NCBI RefSeq assembly: GCF_022811705.1
Contig: NZ_CP094528.1
Coordinates: forward strand, 1,426,001 to 1,490,000
Origin: Agromyces larvae
GTDB lineage: Bacteria; Actinomycetota; Actinomycetes; Actinomycetales; Microbacteriaceae
DNA length: 64,000 bases
Direction: 5' to 3'
The notes below the pieces were generated by a model that ran no database searches, had not been told where the DNA came from, and saw only the letters and a list, made by a program, of their open reading frames with translations. Shown here piece after piece: positions 32,201 through 39,268 of this stretch (positions within the stretch are counted from its first letter, which is position 1; each line of letters begins with the position of its first letter). Position numbers and translations under genes: made by a program.

Positions 32201-32290
32201 GAACGCGGCGAGCGCGAGCGCCCACGCGCCGATCACGAGCCAGACGCGGCGGAATGCGAACCGCCCGATGCGGTGGAGCAGCAATGCCAT
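29243..32290 (-). CDS. MMPL/RND transporter fused to a degenerate ABC-ATPase-like domain
   Basis: 1015 residues. Residues ~1-755 form an MMPL (RND-type) exporter: membrane helix at 12-35, two extracytoplasmic domains, helix bundles with GLAVGIDYALFILSRHR and GLAMDYEVFLVSGMREEY. Residues ~624-660 are a REP-derived insert reading SLRQAQGA and ALRQAQGA. After ~765 a different domain follows. It resembles an ABC ATPase in layout (PVGPVDVEVPAGGLLLVEG, then ATLAGRLEPVSGRVAVFGRPL, later DAVVIDLDDE near 952 as a Walker-B-like strand), but the Walker A GxxGxGKST is missing. ATP hydrolysis is therefore doubtful. First gene after tetR; likely TetR-repressed efflux or lipid exporter. Confidence 0.9.
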   Translation of the reverse strand: MALLLHRIGRFAFRRVWLVIGAWALALAAFLGAGVGLGGQLQESFAIPGTESQEAIDHLAAVFPQTAGAQAKAVVEAPDGASVEDPPFRDAIAAMETELEQVDGVASVLGPFDEYAGDQVSDDGRTAYLQVQFDGSVAEVTDASIEAVTATGAIADDAGMAVAFGGEVFQETSFGLTLTEVFGVVFAGVVLVITFGSLLAAGMPLLTAILGVGLAFGGISIVAAFAPVSSTAPMLAVMIGLAVGIDYALFILSRHRTQLARGQDPEDSAAEAVATAGGAVVFAGLTVIIALLGLLVVGIPFLSVMGVGAAFAVLVAVAGAVTLLPALLGVAGRRLVPKPGSRAHRRAVAHDEGGKRTMGRRWVDLVLKAPAVFLVLVVGVLGTAAIPAASLDLNLPSDATAEPGSAQREAYDLIADGFGPGYNGPLIVTVDITQTTDIFDDLDEIGDRIAALDGVAYVGQGLPNETVDTAIIQVIPESAPNDPETKRIVEEIRELEPSIAADFGTPIAVTGYTAVSIDISNRLDDALIPFALIVVGLSIVLLLIVFRSVFVPLKAALGFLLSAFGAIGLTVAVFQWGWFADLLHIEPGPILSFLPILLMAVLFGLAMDYEVFLVSGMREEYVRSLRQAQGAGAAEGAGAAQALRQAQGAEAAQALRQAQGAGAEGAPSVSKGEPRTAIVHGFQHAARVVTAAALIMFFVFFAFVPEGSGVIKGIAFALAVGVAFDAFLVRMTLVPAAMALAGRGAWWLPRWLDRALPSVDIEGEGLRDHLEQAAWAAGSTAVIRAERAVFGLADRPVGPVDVEVPAGGLLLVEGEPVDRRIVAATLAGRLEPVSGRVAVFGRPLPSEAGAVARRVAIAEVAAGDGNARTVGEQVGARLDATRAWYRLWPSRRARRVWVERAAQASGAAASDASPDAVSNASAPFAEDTPVAALGAVDRTLVALAAALAEKPDAVVIDLDDETGADDARLWAAAAALVPRQVAVIAGVAPGRPAAAFAARGIRTVRLSPVIQEAIR
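30311..30420. repeat. Three REP-like repeats inside the MMPL coding region
   Basis: TCCCTGAGCCTGTCGAAGGG occurs at 30311, 30347 and 30401. Spacings of 36 and 54 keep the frame, and on the minus strand they are translated as LRQAQGA blocks. They fall in a cytoplasmic loop between transmembrane bundles. Confidence 0.88.
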
Positions 32291-32475
32291 CGGAGGAGAC
32301 CCTTCGGATCAGCGGCCGGCGAACGGCACGAGTGGTTCGGAGCGGAGCAGCAATGCCATCGGAGGAGACCCTTCGGATCAGCGGCCGGCGAACGGCACGA
32401 GTGGTTCGGAGCGGAGCAGCAGTGCCATCGGAGACCCTTCGGATCAGCGGCCGGAGGCCGGCACGAGCAGTTCGG
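32275..32475. repeat. 69-bp tandem triplication between tetR and the MMPL gene
   Basis: Units begin at 32275, 32344 and 32413. The first two are almost identical; the third (with the real tetR stop at 32444) has diverged and lacks 3 bp. The MMPL start codon lies in the first unit. Each unit contains an in-frame TGA upstream of its ATG, so only the ATG at 32290 can begin the MMPL frame. Confidence 0.88.
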
Positions 32476-33040
32476 TGAGCACGGCGACGAGCGCATCCCG
32501 GACCTCGGCGGGGTCGGTCTCGAAGCTCGGGTCGTCGTCGAGGAAGGTGGCCCCGGCGACGAGGGTGTACACGGCTCCGGCGAGCGCGACGCCGAAGCGC
32601 AACTGTTCGATCAGCGGCGCGTCGTCGGCGCAGATCGCCTCGGCGAGCGTGCGGATGACCGCGTTCGCGCGGTCGATCACGGGCAGCCCGTGCAGCGACT
32701 GCGCCTGGTTCACGACGATGTGCACCGCGAGCCGGTGGCCGAGCAGGAAGTCGACGAACCGTTCGACGAACTCGCCGCGCACGGCACCGGAACGCCCGTC
32801 GCGCACGAACTCGGCGACGAGCTCATCGAGCGCGTCGACCGCGGGGGTGACCGCGGCCTCCAGCAGCGCCTCCTTCGAGGCGTAGTGGTAGAGCACGCTC
32901 GACTTCGCGTACCCGGCGTGCGCGGCGATCTGCTGCAGCGAGGTGCCCGCGAAGCCCGCCGAGGCGAACTGTTCGAGCGCGGCCTGGCGGAGCTCGTCGC
33001 TCGCGCGGAGGCGGGCGGGGGCCTGAAGGTCGGTGGGCAT
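32444..33040 (-). CDS. TetR-family regulator
   Basis: 198 residues. The N-terminal TetR helix-turn-helix (about 13-60) reads LRQAALEQFASAGFAGTSLQQIAAHAGYAKSSVLYHYASKEALLEAA. The C-terminal ligand/dimerisation domain is all-helical and not assignable. It lies directly upstream of the MMPL and YhgE genes on the same strand, with a perfect operator-like palindrome 15 bp ahead of its own ATG. This indicates autoregulation and repression of the export operon. Confidence 0.94.
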   Translation of the reverse strand: MPTDLQAPARLRASDELRQAALEQFASAGFAGTSLQQIAAHAGYAKSSVLYHYASKEALLEAAVTPAVDALDELVAEFVRDGRSGAVRGEFVERFVDFLLGHRLAVHIVVNQAQSLHGLPVIDRANAVIRTLAEAICADDAPLIEQLRFGVALAGAVYTLVAGATFLDDDPSFETDPAEVRDALVAVLTELLVPASGR

Positions 33041-33054
33041 ACGACGACGCTAAT

Positions 33055-33083
33055 TGACCGATCGGTCAGATCCTGACCGATCG
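33055..33083. promoter_or_regulatory. TetR operator
   Basis: TGACCGATCGGTCA (33055-33068) is a perfect 14-bp palindrome; TGACCGATCG recurs at 33074-33083 as an offset partial site. Position just upstream of tetR and between divergent genes is ideal for autoregulation. Confidence 0.75.
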
Positions 33084-33137
33084 TGCAGATTCACGGACGA
33101 CTCCCAGCGCGCCGCGGCGCGGCGGTAGCGTGAGCCC

Positions 33138-33323
33138 ATGCGCAAGTACCTCTTCAGCGGGGCCGTGCTCGCGGCGATCTTCAGCGGAATCGGCGTCGTG
33201 CGCGCCACGATCGCGGGTCCCCGCGACTGGCGGCTCCTGCTGATGTGGGTCTCGTGGGCTGCGAGCCTGGCGATCGCGATCGGCACCGTCGCCGAGGACG
33301 CGAAACAGGGCGAACTGGAGTAG
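33138..33323 (+). CDS. Small membrane protein, 61 aa
   Basis: Two hydrophobic segments (about 5-25 and 33-51) with an acidic C-terminus ending DAKQGELE. Divergent from tetR and sharing its operator region, so it may be co-controlled. Ribosome site is weak. No family recognised; coding bias and intact membrane pattern support it. Confidence 0.6.
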   Translation: MRKYLFSGAVLAAIFSGIGVVRATIAGPRDWRLLLMWVSWAASLAIAIGTVAEDAKQGELE

Positions 33324-33424
33324 TCGCGGGTCGGCCTCGACGCTGACGGCGTGTCAATTGGCAGTCCGGCCCGAGCACGGGCCAGACTGACAGCACCCCG
33401 AAACCCGCGACGAGAGGACCGACG

Positions 33425-33877
33425 ATGTTCCGCCGCTGGCGCCGCGCGCGACAGGCCGCGCAAGCCGCCCACCACGTCGCACCGACGGCCGCACGCCCTA
33501 CCACTGCGGCCGATCTGCGCGGCGAGCACATCTTCGAGCTGTTGAACGCCAAGCTCGGGGAATTCCTCGGGCCGGGCGGGGGCTGGTCGGTCGTCCGCCG
33601 CTCCGACGGCGACACCGATCGCATCTTCCACGCGATGCTCACGCACCAGATCGCCGCCGAACTGACGCGCGCGATCCTCGAGGAGCGCGAGCAGGTCGCC
33701 GTGGTCGTCGACTCCGACGACATGTCGATGGTGCTCGGCTGGGAGCCGGCGCCGCTCGTCGTCTGGGCCGAACCGACCGTCGACGCGCCGGAGCCGGCTC
33801 AGGTCGCGGCCGACGCGGCGCACGAGACGGCCGAGCCGGCCGCCACCGCCGACGAACCCGTCGCGCACGCCGCCTGA
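33425..33877 (+). CDS. Hypothetical protein, 150 aa
   Basis: A basic N-terminus (FRRWRRARQAAQAA) precedes a small globular region (about 30-110: DLRGEHIFELLNAKLGEFLGPGGGWSVVRR, then TRAILEEREQVAVVVD) and an Ala/Glu-rich disordered tail. GAGAGGA lies just before the ATG. No signal peptide or catalytic motif. Soluble, function unknown. Confidence 0.65.
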   Translation: MFRRWRRARQAAQAAHHVAPTAARPTTAADLRGEHIFELLNAKLGEFLGPGGGWSVVRRSDGDTDRIFHAMLTHQIAAELTRAILEEREQVAVVVDSDDMSMVLGWEPAPLVVWAEPTVDAPEPAQVAADAAHETAEPAATADEPVAHAA

Positions 33878-34028
33878 CCGGTCGGCACCGGCCCGGGCCC
33901 GCCCGGTCCAAAATCCGGGCCCGATTCTTGTACGGCAACGGCCTCGCCGAGGCATCCGTCTTTCCTAGCGTGTTCGCAGGGCGACCGCCCGCGCGCCGAC
34001 CGGCGCACCGACACGAGGGAGCACGACT

Positions 34029-34703
34029 ATGACCGCAGCCGAGCCCACGGCCAGCCGGGCCGCACGTTCCACCGCGAGAGACCTCGCCCAGATCGCCGTC
34101 TTCGCCGCACTCATCGCCGCGCTCACCCTGCCGGGTGCCATCCCGGTCGGCGTCGGCGTGCCGATCACCCTGCAGACCCTCGGCGTCATGCTCGCGGGCT
34201 CGATCCTCGGGGCGCGCAAGGGCGCGCTCGCGGTCACCGTGTACGTCGCCCTCGGCCTGGCCGGCCTGCCGATCCTCGCGGGCGCGAGCGGCGGCCTCGG
34301 CGTGCTCGCCGGACCGAGCGGCGGATTCCTCCTCGCGTTCATCCCGGCGGCGTTCGTGATCGGGTGGATCGCCGCGCGGTTCGCCCCGCGCCTGCGGCTC
34401 GTGACCCTGCTCGTCGCCAACCTCGTCGGCGGCATCCTCGTCGTGTACCTGATCGGCGTGCCGTGGCTCGCGGCCGCCCTGCACCTGCCGCTCTGGCAGG
34501 CGTTCCTGGTCGGTGCACTCCCCTACCTCCTCGGCGACATCGCGAAGGCCGTGGTGACCGCGCTCGTCGCGGCCGCCGTGCACCGGGCCTGGCCCGGGCT
34601 CATCGCCGCCCGCGACTGGCCGTGGGCGCGGCGCGGCCGCGAGGCATCCGTCGCCGGCTCCGTGACCGCCCCGACGGCGACCGAGGCAGCGGCCGGAGAA
34701 TGA
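34029..34703 (+). CDS. bioY: Biotin ECF transporter S component
   Basis: A 224-residue BioY protein with six membrane segments. The hallmark regions ALIAALTLPGAIPVGVGVPITLQTLGVMLAG and YVALGLAGLPILAGASGGLGVLAGPSGGFLLAF are complete. It captures biotin for the ECF module encoded immediately downstream; its stop overlaps bioM as ATGA. The C-terminal ~30 residues are a non-conserved Ala/Thr tail. Confidence 0.96.
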   Translation: MTAAEPTASRAARSTARDLAQIAVFAALIAALTLPGAIPVGVGVPITLQTLGVMLAGSILGARKGALAVTVYVALGLAGLPILAGASGGLGVLAGPSGGFLLAFIPAAFVIGWIAARFAPRLRLVTLLVANLVGGILVVYLIGVPWLAAALHLPLWQAFLVGALPYLLGDIAKAVVTALVAAAVHRAWPGLIAARDWPWARRGREASVAGSVTAPTATEAAAGE

Positions 34704-35395
34704 GCGAGATCGTCTTCGAGCACGTCACGCACCGATTCGACGGTGCGGACGTGCTCGTCGACGTGTCGCTGCGGCTCAGCGAGCCGCGCATCGGCATCGT
34801 CGGGGCGAACGGGTCCGGCAAGTCGACGCTCGCGCGCATGATCAACGGGCTCGTCGACCCCTCGGAGGGGCGAGTGCTCGTCGACGGCCTCGACGTCGCG
34901 CGGCACGGGCGCGAGGTGCGCCGCCGCGTGGGGTTCGTGTTCACGAACCCCGATACGCAGATCGTGATGCCCACGGTGCGCGAGGACGTCGCGTTCTCGC
35001 TGCGCCGGTTGCGGTTGAGCGAAGCGGATGCCGCGGAGCGCGTCGACCGCGCCCTCGACCGGTTCGGGCTGACCGACCTGGCCGACCGGCCCGCGCACCG
35101 CCTGTCGGGCGGGCAGAAGCAGTTGCTCGCGCTCGCCGCGGTGCTCGTCGCCGAGCCCGCGGTGCTCGTCGCCGACGAGCCGACGACCCTGCTCGACGCC
35201 CGCAACTCGGCACTCGTCGACCGGCACTTCGCCGCCCTCGACCAGCAGCTCGTCATCGTCACCCACCGGCTCGAGACGGTCGCCGACTTCGACCGGGTGC
35301 TCGTCGTCGATGCCGGCCGCATCGTCGCCGACGACGTGCCGCAGGTCGCGCTCGAGGCCTACCGCGATCTGATCGCCGCCGTGGAGTCGCCGTGA
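34700..35395 (+). CDS. bioM: Biotin ECF transporter ATPase
   Basis: 231 residues of a complete ABC ATPase: Walker A GANGSGKST (about 34-42), Q-loop NPDTQIVMP, signature LSGGQKQ, Walker B AVLVADEPTT, and H-loop VTHR. It energises biotin uptake with BioY and BioN. Start and stop both overlap the neighbours by 4 bp (ATGA with bioY, GTGA with bioN), showing strict coupling of the operon. Confidence 0.95.
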   Translation: MSEIVFEHVTHRFDGADVLVDVSLRLSEPRIGIVGANGSGKSTLARMINGLVDPSEGRVLVDGLDVARHGREVRRRVGFVFTNPDTQIVMPTVREDVAFSLRRLRLSEADAAERVDRALDRFGLTDLADRPAHRLSGGQKQLLALAAVLVAEPAVLVADEPTTLLDARNSALVDRHFAALDQQLVIVTHRLETVADFDRVLVVDAGRIVADDVPQVALEAYRDLIAAVESP

Positions 35396-35985
35396 TCGGC
35401 GCATACGTGCCGGGCGGTTCGCTGCTGCACCGCACACCCGCCGGGTGGAAGCTGGTGCTGCTCGGAGCATCCGTCATCGTCGTCGTGCTGCTGCGCCCGT
35501 GGTGGGCGACCGCGATCGCGTGCGCTGCGGTGCTCGCGCTGTTCGCGCTCGCCCGCATCCCGCTGCGCACGCTCGTGCGCCAGCTCGCCCCGATCGGATG
35601 GATCCTGCTCCTCGCGGTGCCCCTGAACGCCCTCTTCGCCGGCTGGGAACAGGCCGCCACGGTGGGCCTGCGCATCGTCGCGTGCGTAGCGCTCGCGGCG
35701 CTCGTGACGCTCACGACCCCCGTGACCGCGATGCTCGACGCGTTGCAGCGCGCGATCCGACCGTTCGGCCGGCGCATCGACGCCGACCGGGTCGGTCTGG
35801 TGCTCGCGATGACGATCCGGGCGGTGCCGCTGATGGCCGAGATCGTGCGCGAGGTGCTCGACGCACGCCGTGCCCGAGGTGCGGAACGCTCGATGCGCGC
35901 GATCGCGGTGCCCGTCGTGGTGCGGGCGCTGCGCACCGCCGACGGCATGGGCGAGGCCCTCATCGCGCGCGGCGCCGACGACTGA
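35392..35985 (+). CDS. bioN: Biotin ECF transporter T component
   Basis: A 197-residue transmembrane EcfT-type protein: GSLLHRTPAGWKL at the front, four or five hydrophobic segments, and the coupling-helix motifs near VLDARRARGA (about 160). Couples ATP hydrolysis by BioM to BioY. GTG start overlaps the bioM stop. Followed by a strong inverted repeat. Confidence 0.94.
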   Translation: MIGAYVPGGSLLHRTPAGWKLVLLGASVIVVVLLRPWWATAIACAAVLALFALARIPLRTLVRQLAPIGWILLLAVPLNALFAGWEQAATVGLRIVACVALAALVTLTTPVTAMLDALQRAIRPFGRRIDADRVGLVLAMTIRAVPLMAEIVREVLDARRARGAERSMRAIAVPVVVRALRTADGMGEALIARGADD

Positions 35986-36064
35986 CGCGCACCGATCATC
36001 GCGCGCCGGCCGGGTTCTGCACAGGCGGCCCGCGGATGTCGCCGGGTGCCGCCAGACTGGTCGA

Positions 36065-36086
36065 CGGCCCGCCTCGAGGCGGGCCG
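36065..36086 (+). terminator. Palindromic hairpin after bioN
   Basis: A perfect 22-bp palindrome centred on TCGA, with arms CGGCCCGCCTC/GAGGCGGGCCG, about 80 bp after the bioN stop. No U-tract follows beyond TT. Confidence 0.6.
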
Positions 36087-36131
36087 TTCCACGTCGCGGA
36101 GGGTCGGCACGATCATGGGTTCGGCACGGTC

Positions 36132-36953
36132 ATGATGGGCATCACGCACGCCACGAGCGGCGCCGCAGCGTGGGTGGCCCTCACCAGCACCATGCCGGTG
36201 CTCACCCTGGGCGCGCATCCGCTCGACCCCACGGGCGTACTCGCGGGCGCGGCCGTGTGCGCCGGTGCGGCGCTGCTGCCCGACGCCGACCACCGCAGCG
36301 CCACCATCGCGCAGTCGGTGCCCGTGCTCGGCCGCCTGGCCACATCGGTCGTCGGCGAACTGACCGGAGGGCACCGGCACGGGGCGCACTCGGCACTGGC
36401 GGTCATGGTGGTCGCGGTCGCCTCGTGGGCGCTGTCGCTCGTGGTGCTGCCCGCCGAGACGCTCGGCATCGGCTCGGTCGGCACCGCGCTGGGGGCGGAG
36501 CAGATCGCGCTCGGCGCGGGCGCCGGCACCGCGGCGCTCACCGCGTTCGGGCTGCGGGCCCGCGATTTCGTGGCGTCGTGGCCGCTCGCCTGGTTCTGCG
36601 GCCTGCTGCTCGGCACGTTCATCGCGCTGCTCGCACCGCAGCAGGCGGCCTGGTTCCCCCTCGCGGTCACCGCTGGGTTCGCCGTCCACCTGCTCGGCGA
36701 CCTGCTCACCGTCGGCGGGCTGCCGGGCCTGCTCTGGCCGTGGGTGCCCCGACCTCCGCGATCGCTGCGCCCCGTGCCGGTGCTCCGGCTGCTCTGGCTG
36801 CCGAACGGCTACATCGCGCTGCCGCTGCTCGGGCGCACCGGATCGACCCGCGAGACCCTGTTCGGCATGCTGCTCGCGCTCTACGCCTTCGCCGGATCCG
36901 GGTGGGAATGCCTCGTGCTGCTCGGCGTCGAGCCTGCGCTCGGGGCGGGGTGA
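36132..36953 (+). CDS. YdjM/DUF457-type membrane-bound hydrolase-like protein
   Basis: 273 residues with about seven membrane segments and the family's metal-binding set: MMGITHATSGAAAW at the start, LLPDADHRSAT (about 60) and GGHRHGAHSALAV (about 84). The family is annotated as metal-dependent hydrolases; the physiological substrate is unknown. Two adjacent ATGs (36132, 36135) are possible starts; no strong ribosome site. The IS element begins 28 bp after the stop. Confidence 0.85.
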   Translation: MMGITHATSGAAAWVALTSTMPVLTLGAHPLDPTGVLAGAAVCAGAALLPDADHRSATIAQSVPVLGRLATSVVGELTGGHRHGAHSALAVMVVAVASWALSLVVLPAETLGIGSVGTALGAEQIALGAGAGTAALTAFGLRARDFVASWPLAWFCGLLLGTFIALLAPQQAAWFPLAVTAGFAVHLLGDLLTVGGLPGLLWPWVPRPPRSLRPVPVLRLLWLPNGYIALPLLGRTGSTRETLFGMLLALYAFAGSGWECLVLLGVEPALGAG

Positions 36954-36981
36954 GCGTGCAGGGCGCGTCGGAGCGACCGGG

Positions 36982-38208
36982 GGTTATAGGCAAGAACGTG
37001 TGGATGGGATCTTGATCTCGCGGCGGAATCACGCGGCAGCACGAGTATTGTCATGGTCCGCGACCCTTAGTCGTGAACCATCCCTCGAATCAGACGCGCT
37101 GCATGGTATGCGGATCGTTGCTCGTGAAGAACGGGACGACCGCGGCCGGAACGCAGCGGTGGCGGTGCCGGGACTGCGGGGCCTCCTCCGTACGGCGACG
37201 TCCGGATGTCACCAGACGTGAGCAGTTACGCCGGTTCCTGACCTGGCTGACGGGCAAAGCATCTCAGGCCGAGCTCGGCGGCGGTACTGGACGTTCCTTC
37301 CGTCACGACACCGCCTGGTGCTGGGACCTTCAACCCCGCATGCCGATCACCGGTGAAGTCCATGACGCGGTCCTCGTCGACGGCGTCTGGGTCGGGTCCT
37401 GGTGCCTCCTGATCGCGCAATCCTCGACCGGGACCGTGATCGCCTGGCAATGGGCCGCAAGCGAGTCCACTGCCGCGTGGGAAGCCCTGTTCACCCAGAT
37501 CCCACCACCGACCGTGGTCGTCACCGATGGGGGCTCCGGGATCCGTTCCGCACTCGCGCGAACCTGGCCAGACACCAAGGTCCAACGCTGTATCTTCCAC
37601 CTGCAGATGAACGTGACCCGCGAACTCACACGCAAACCACGCCTGCACGCCGGCAAAGCACTCCGACAGATCGCGCTCGCCCTGACCGATGTCCACACGG
37701 TCGATGACGCGATCACCTGGCGGCTCACGCTCGAAGCCTGGTGGCAGAAATACGGGCACCTCACCCGAGAACGCAGCATGTACGACAACGGCCAGTTCGG
37801 GTACACCCATCACCGGCTCCGCAAAGCCTGGGTGATCCTGCACCGCGCCGCGCAAGCCGGACACATCTTCACCAACCTCGAGCACGGCAACCCAAGAGCA
37901 ACCTCACGCTTGGAAGGCCTGAACTCCCAGATCCGCAACCTCCTCCGCCACCACCGCGGCATGCCGATCGAACACCGCCGAAGGGCCGCCGAATGGTTCC
38001 TGCTCCTCCACGAGATCCCCATCGATCAAGCACACAAGCACGCCCACCAGCCCGCACCGAAACACGTCGAACCACCGACAGAAGACCCCATCGGACCCGC
38101 ACTCTACGACACCGCCCTGAGCGCCGAAGAAGGCCTCTGGACCCGCTCAGGATGGGCAGGCAGAACATGACACGCCCGACACCATCCACACGTTCTTGCC
38201 TATAAGCC
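36982..38208 (+). mobile_element. IS1249-like insertion sequence with 9-bp target duplication
   Basis: Terminal inverted repeats share 24 identical bases (36984-37007 and 38182-38205, beginning TTATAGGCAAGAACG) plus outer GG/GGC ends. The element is bounded by direct repeats GCGACCGGG at 36973-36981 and 38209-38217. One transposase gene fills it. Intact ends and matching target duplication indicate a recent, complete insertion. Confidence 0.92.
37073..38170 (+). CDS. Transposase, IS256-superfamily IS1249-like
   Basis: 365 residues. N-terminal zinc ribbon CMVCG...CRDCG (about 10-35), then a DDE nuclease core: first Asp in AVLVDGVWVGSW, second in VVVTDGGSG, and glutamate in ATSRLEGLNSQIRNLLRHHRG, the position typical of mutator/IS256-type enzymes. 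The GTG at 37073 is the first in-frame start inside the left repeat. All catalytic residues are present, so it is probably functional. Confidence 0.9.
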   Translation: MNHPSNQTRCMVCGSLLVKNGTTAAGTQRWRCRDCGASSVRRRPDVTRREQLRRFLTWLTGKASQAELGGGTGRSFRHDTAWCWDLQPRMPITGEVHDAVLVDGVWVGSWCLLIAQSSTGTVIAWQWAASESTAAWEALFTQIPPPTVVVTDGGSGIRSALARTWPDTKVQRCIFHLQMNVTRELTRKPRLHAGKALRQIALALTDVHTVDDAITWRLTLEAWWQKYGHLTRERSMYDNGQFGYTHHRLRKAWVILHRAAQAGHIFTNLEHGNPRATSRLEGLNSQIRNLLRHHRGMPIEHRRRAAEWFLLLHEIPIDQAHKHAHQPAPKHVEPPTEDPIGPALYDTALSAEEGLWTRSGWAGRT

Positions 38209-38233
38209 GCGACCGGGCCCGAAGAACCGACGA

Positions 38234-38260
38234 ACCCCGAGAGATGAGATCTCTCGGGGT
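38234..38260 (-). terminator. Hairpin terminator of the disrupted tRNA gene
   Basis: ACCCCGAGAGAT pairs perfectly with ATCTCTCGGGGT around a 3-nt loop, 34 bp beyond the tRNA fragment's 3' end on the minus strand. It is probably the original tRNA-gene terminator on the chromosomal side. Confidence 0.7.
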
Positions 38261-38293
38261 TGTCGACGAGGGTTCTGTCGTGCTGCTTCTGTA

Positions 38294-38330
38294 TGGTGCA
38301 CCCCCAGGGACTTGAACCCTGAACCCACTG
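38294..38330 (-). other. Prophage attachment site: 3' fragment of tRNA (probably Lys)
   Basis: On the minus strand this reads CAGTGGGTTC, then a T-arm CAGGGTTCAAGTCCCTG, acceptor strand GGGGTGC, A and CCA. The anticodon and D arms that should lie at higher coordinates are absent and replaced by prophage DNA. The sequence best fits tRNA-Lys. It is the expected attL/attR of a phage that integrates into the 3' end of that gene. Confidence 0.78.
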
Positions 38331-38445
38331 GACAGCAGACCGTGTTACCTCGTGCTACCTAATGTTCCCTGATCAGGCCTTTCTCGTGACACGGTAGGCG
38401 CTGGGAAGCCTAGGGAACGATCCAAAGTGGAGACCAAATGGAGAC

Positions 38446-38757
38446 CTACGACGCCGCCCGGGTCTTCTTCTTGAGCTTCCCGTTCGGCTTCAACGTGTAC
38501 GTGATCACCTGCCCGCCAGGCGCGAACGCGCCGAGGATCAACAGAACGAGCGGCACGATGAACGCCGTCAGAAGGCCGAGGATGATCAGGAAGATGATGC
38601 CGCCGCATCCCCACTGGTTCTTCCGGAACACGACGACCTGCTGCTCGTCGGCGTAGCGGACCTCGAGGCCGGACTGGATCGCTTGGTCGAAGACCTTCGC
38701 GAGCGCCGGGTGGCTTGGGCGTGTCACGTTGTTCGATGCTTCCCCCATGTGGGCCAT
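38446..38757 (-). CDS. Phage-borne membrane protein, 103 aa
   Basis: A hydrophilic N-terminal half (about 1-50), two adjacent hydrophobic segments (about 52-70 and 72-86), and a basic tail KPNGKLKKKTRAAS. ATG at 38757 or 38748; neither has a strong ribosome site. As the gene nearest the attachment site it is a plausible lysogenic-conversion or superinfection-exclusion gene, but this rests on position only. Confidence 0.6.
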   Translation of the reverse strand: MAHMGEASNNVTRPSHPALAKVFDQAIQSGLEVRYADEQQVVVFRKNQWGCGGIIFLIILGLLTAFIVPLVLLILGAFAPGGQVITYTLKPNGKLKKKTRAAS

Positions 38758-38831
38758 GATGCACTACGGGGTGGGGCCTGCGCATCCATCCGAGGCGGGA
38801 TCGAACCGCCGAGGGCTCGTCGTGAGTTCGT

Positions 38832-38875
38832 GTAAACCGTTTGACATTCTGGTTCTTTCGTGTAAACTAGTTTAC
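38832..38875 (+). promoter_or_regulatory. Sigma70 promoter overlapped by GTAAAC operator palindrome
   Basis: TTGACA (38841-38846), 16-nt spacer, TAAACT (38863-38868). GTAAACTAGTTTAC (38862-38875) is a perfect palindrome covering the -10 and ending at the base before the ATG; another GTAAAC lies upstream at 38832-38837. Transcription would begin at or next to the ATG. Confidence 0.75.
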
Positions 38876-39247
38876 ATGAACACGGAGACCAGCATCACCA
38901 GCCGCATCCTCGACGGCGAGATCGTCCTCACCAAGCACAACGGCCACCTCGCCATCGCAGCCCTCACCGAGAAGCTGTACGCGACCCGCCTCATCACCGG
39001 CGAGACCGCGCTCCGCCACCTCGTCACCGCGACCAACAAGGCCGGCGAGCCGGTGCCCGTCATCACCCGCGGGATCATCGGCACGACCACCGTCGAAGGT
39101 CACGCGATCACGAAGGTGCTCGTCGACGAGCAGGAGATCATGATCCCCGCGGTTGGCCGCTGCGACCACTTCGAGACCGACAACCACGGCATCTGCTACG
39201 CCTGCGGCGCATACGTCCAGGCCGACGACGCCGGCCGCTACCTCTGA
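38876..39247 (+). CDS. Phage hypothetical protein with C-terminal zinc-like motif
   Basis: 123 residues on the strand opposite most phage genes. The first 90 residues are mixed alpha/beta (RILDGEIVLTKHNGHLAIAAL, LRHLVTATNKAGEPVPVITRG). The C-terminus has CDHFETDNHGICYACG, a possible C-x-H...CxxC zinc site. The ATG directly follows the -10 region, implying a leaderless mRNA. The strong but operator-covered promoter suggests expression in the lysogen or early infection under repression. No family recognised. Confidence 0.75.
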   Translation: MNTETSITSRILDGEIVLTKHNGHLAIAALTEKLYATRLITGETALRHLVTATNKAGEPVPVITRGIIGTTTVEGHAITKVLVDEQEIMIPAVGRCDHFETDNHGICYACGAYVQADDAGRYL

Positions 39248-39268
39248 ACCCCCGGATTGGACTGAACG

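Noticed and set aside
28965..32290. Several long open frames overlapping the MMPL and YhgE genes on both strands
   Set aside because: The domain-bearing frames are clear; the others are Arg-rich shadows.
34364..34699. Upstream extension of the bioM frame
   Set aside because: It overlaps bioY in another frame; the ATGA junction and the ATPase N-terminus fix the start at 34700.
38294..38330. An intact tRNA gene
   Set aside because: No D or anticodon arm follows; only the 3' part is present.
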